Assembly (NCBI GenBank): GCA_029237735.1
Contig: JAQZBU010000015.1
Span: 1 to 38,487, forward strand
Direction of reading: 5' to 3'
Source: Ramlibacter sp.
GTDB taxonomy: Bacteria; Pseudomonadota; Gammaproteobacteria; Burkholderiales; Burkholderiaceae_C
DNA: 38,487 bases
The notes beneath the pieces were generated by a model, which ran no database searches, was not told the DNA's origin, and saw only the letters and a program-made list of their open reading frames with translations. The position numbers and the translations under genes were made by a program. Positions 37,111-38,487 of this stretch are shown here, piece after piece (the stretch's first letter is position 1; every line of letters begins with the position of its first letter).

Positions 37111-38025
37111 TCAGGCCGCTGGCAGTCGGGTACTTGCCGAGCGTGCGGAGCGTGCGGAGAGCCACAGGCCGGCCGCGATCAACACCAGCGCGCCGAGCAC
37201 GGCGGGGTGAAGTGTTTCACCCAGGAGCGCCCAGCCCAGGAGCGCGGCTGTGAGCGGGTTCAGGGCGAGGAACACCGTGACGCGGGTGGGCGATTCGTGC
37301 TTGAGCGCGTACAGCCACCAGAAGTAGCCGACGCCACTGGAGACGCCGATGAAGGCAATGGCCGCCCAGGCCTGGCCGCTGAATGTAAAAACGCGCGTGG
37401 GCCACTGTTCGCCGAGCGCGAGCGCCGCGAGAAAGAGCACCGAGGCCAGCATCGCGAAGGCCGAGACCGGCACCGTTGGGTAGCGCTGCAAGTAGGGGCG
37501 GTAAAGCACGCTGCAGAGAGCGCCAGTGCATGCCGCGGCCGCGACGGCCAGCTCACCCCACCAGTGTCCCGATTGCGCCGCACCCAGCTTGGGGGCGAGC
37601 GAGGCAGCCACTCCTGCGATGGAAAGCAGGACGCCCGCGACCAGCGCGGCGGTAATGTGCTCGCGCCCCAGCGCGGCCGCAAGCAACAGCGTAAGCAAGG
37701 GGAACAGGCTGAAGATCAGGGCCGCCTGCGCGGCGCCAATGTGTTGCAGTCCGAAGTTGAGCAGCGCGATCAGGATGCCGAACTGCCCGATGCCAAGTGC
37801 GGCCATGGCCAGCAGGTCCTTCGCAGTGGCAGGAACGCTATGGGCCGCCAACGCCTTCCACGCAAACGGCGCAAGGCATGCGAAGCCGATGGCGTACCGC
37901 AGCATCGCCAGCGTCAGCGGGGGCACTTCGGCCACGGCGAAGCGCGAAGCGACGATGGCGGCGCCCACCTGCACACCCGTCGCCGCGGCCGCGAGCAGGG
38001 CTAAGTTGATAGCTTCAACTCCCAA
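37111..38025 (-). CDS. EamA/DMT-family transporter
   Basis: A 304-aa membrane protein with about ten hydrophobic segments in two EamA repeats (LAMLRYAIGFACLAPFAWKAL in part AMLRYAIGFACLAPF; SGVGYFWWLYALKHESPTRV; FLALNPLTAALLGWALLGE). The substrate of such drug/metabolite exporters cannot be read from sequence. The start is TTG 38025, overlapping the 3' end of the GNAT gene by 25 bases; no ATG precedes the first helix. Operon with the GNAT gene is likely. Confidence 0.83.
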   Translation of the reverse strand: MGVEAINLALLAAAATGVQVGAAIVASRFAVAEVPPLTLAMLRYAIGFACLAPFAWKALAAHSVPATAKDLLAMAALGIGQFGILIALLNFGLQHIGAAQAALIFSLFPLLTLLLAAALGREHITAALVAGVLLSIAGVAASLAPKLGAAQSGHWWGELAVAAAACTGALCSVLYRPYLQRYPTVPVSAFAMLASVLFLAALALGEQWPTRVFTFSGQAWAAIAFIGVSSGVGYFWWLYALKHESPTRVTVFLALNPLTAALLGWALLGETLHPAVLGALVLIAAGLWLSARSARSASTRLPAA

Positions 38026-38487
38026 GTCTCGGCCACGAGTTTCTGGCCATACGCGTCATGTGGCTCGCTCTTCACGTGCCTGAACCCTCGCGACTTGTAG
38101 ATTGCCCGTGCCGCGAACAGATTGCTCTGCGTCCACAGCACCAGCTTGCGATATCCCTTGCCGCGCGCGAACGCGATGCACTCGTCGGTCAGCCGCGCTC
38201 CCAGGCCGTGGCCGCGCGCCGCCGGGGTGAGGATGAGCAGGCGCAGCTGCGCCACGGTGGGCGAGCGCCGCACCACGAACACGGACCCAACGCGCTCATC
38301 GTCGATCTCGGCGATCCACCCCTTCTCCCACGCGGGGTCGAAGTGCTCGATGTACTTGGCGGCGATGCCTGCGACGAGGCCCTCGAATTCGCTGGTGAAC
38401 CCGTACTCTCGCGCGTAGATCTCTCCGTGCTGCATCACGACCCAGCCCATGTCGCCGGGCCGCGGGTCGCGCAGCACCACCGTTTGC
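38001..38487 (-). CDS. GNAT acetyltransferase domain, probably MarR-GNAT fusion, 5' end off window
   Basis: The frame is open to the window edge (position 38487), so the start is not seen; GTG 38480 is internal. At least 162 residues: LRDPRPGDMGWVVMQHGEIYAREYG and, near the end, LRLLILTPAARGHGLGARLTDECIAFA (in part LTPAARGHGLGARL) with acetyl-CoA loop RGHGLG, then WTQSNLFAARAIYKSRGFR. This wording resembles the GNAT half of bifunctional MarR-GNAT regulators, whose MarR part would lie to the right of the window. It overlaps the EamA gene. Confidence 0.8.
   Translation of the reverse strand, partial: QTVVLRDPRPGDMGWVVMQHGEIYAREYGFTSEFEGLVAGIAAKYIEHFDPAWEKGWIAEIDDERVGSVFVVRRSPTVAQLRLLILTPAARGHGLGARLTDECIAFARGKGYRKLVLWTQSNLFAARAIYKSRGFRHVKSEPHDAYGQKLVAETWELKLST

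Overview
The window is a chromosomal segment of a high-GC betaproteobacterium, most likely a member of the Comamonadaceae (Ramlibacter/Variovorax-like). This placement is inferred from three things: the gene order (rlmN-pilW-rodZ-ispG-hisS-yfgM-bamB-der-hfq-hflX-hflK-hflC-DUF2065-hisZ-purA), strong GC bias with many GTG/TTG starts, and an intergenic GC-rich palindromic repeat of a kind I associate with this family. No tRNA, rRNA, CRISPR array, insertion sequence or prophage gene was seen.

Positions 1-21.6 kb are a conserved housekeeping block. The 3' end of a DinG-type helicase runs into a tandemly duplicated 84-bp repeat, which also holds the stop codon of the convergent bamD. Divergent from bamD come rluD, scpB and rluB (rRNA pseudouridylation and chromosome segregation), then ndk. 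Next is a long co-directional run: rlmN, pilW, rodZ, ispG, hisS, yfgM, bamB and der (rRNA/tRNA modification, type IV pilus and cell shape, isoprenoids, tRNA charging, outer-membrane assembly, ribosome assembly). hfq, hflX, hflK, hflC and a DUF2065 protein follow (RNA chaperone, ribosome-rescue GTPase, FtsH regulators), then hisZ, purA and a phosphoribosyltransferase.

Positions 21.6-30.9 kb are more variable. A GlxA-type AraC regulator diverges from a TTC38-like TPR protein. After these come a MetC-like PLP lyase and a small Lys-rich protein that converges on mnmH across a hairpin carrying both stop codons. mnmH is coupled to a TesA-like esterase, whose start codon overlaps that of a divergent ABC ATPase with no adjacent permease. 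The ATPase is followed by rlmB, a geranylgeranyl-reductase-like flavoprotein, a sirtuin and a small lipoprotein in one tight run.

Positions 31-38.5 kb are accessory: small genes of general or unknown function (DUF3237, DUF2314, NTF2-like, DUF2784, VOC, GNAT, hotdog thioesterase, GFA, alpha/beta hydrolase), a split chromate-transporter pair, an EamA exporter and a GNAT domain cut by the window edge. A 24-codon remnant of a GFA gene lies between the NTF2-like and DUF2784 genes. The most notable items are the repeat family and its duplication inside the dinG tail, the flavoprotein-sirtuin-lipoprotein cassette, the orphan ABC ATPase with overlapping divergent starts, the GFA remnant, and a possible 21-codon leader ORF. 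I found no clear new defence or mobile system.
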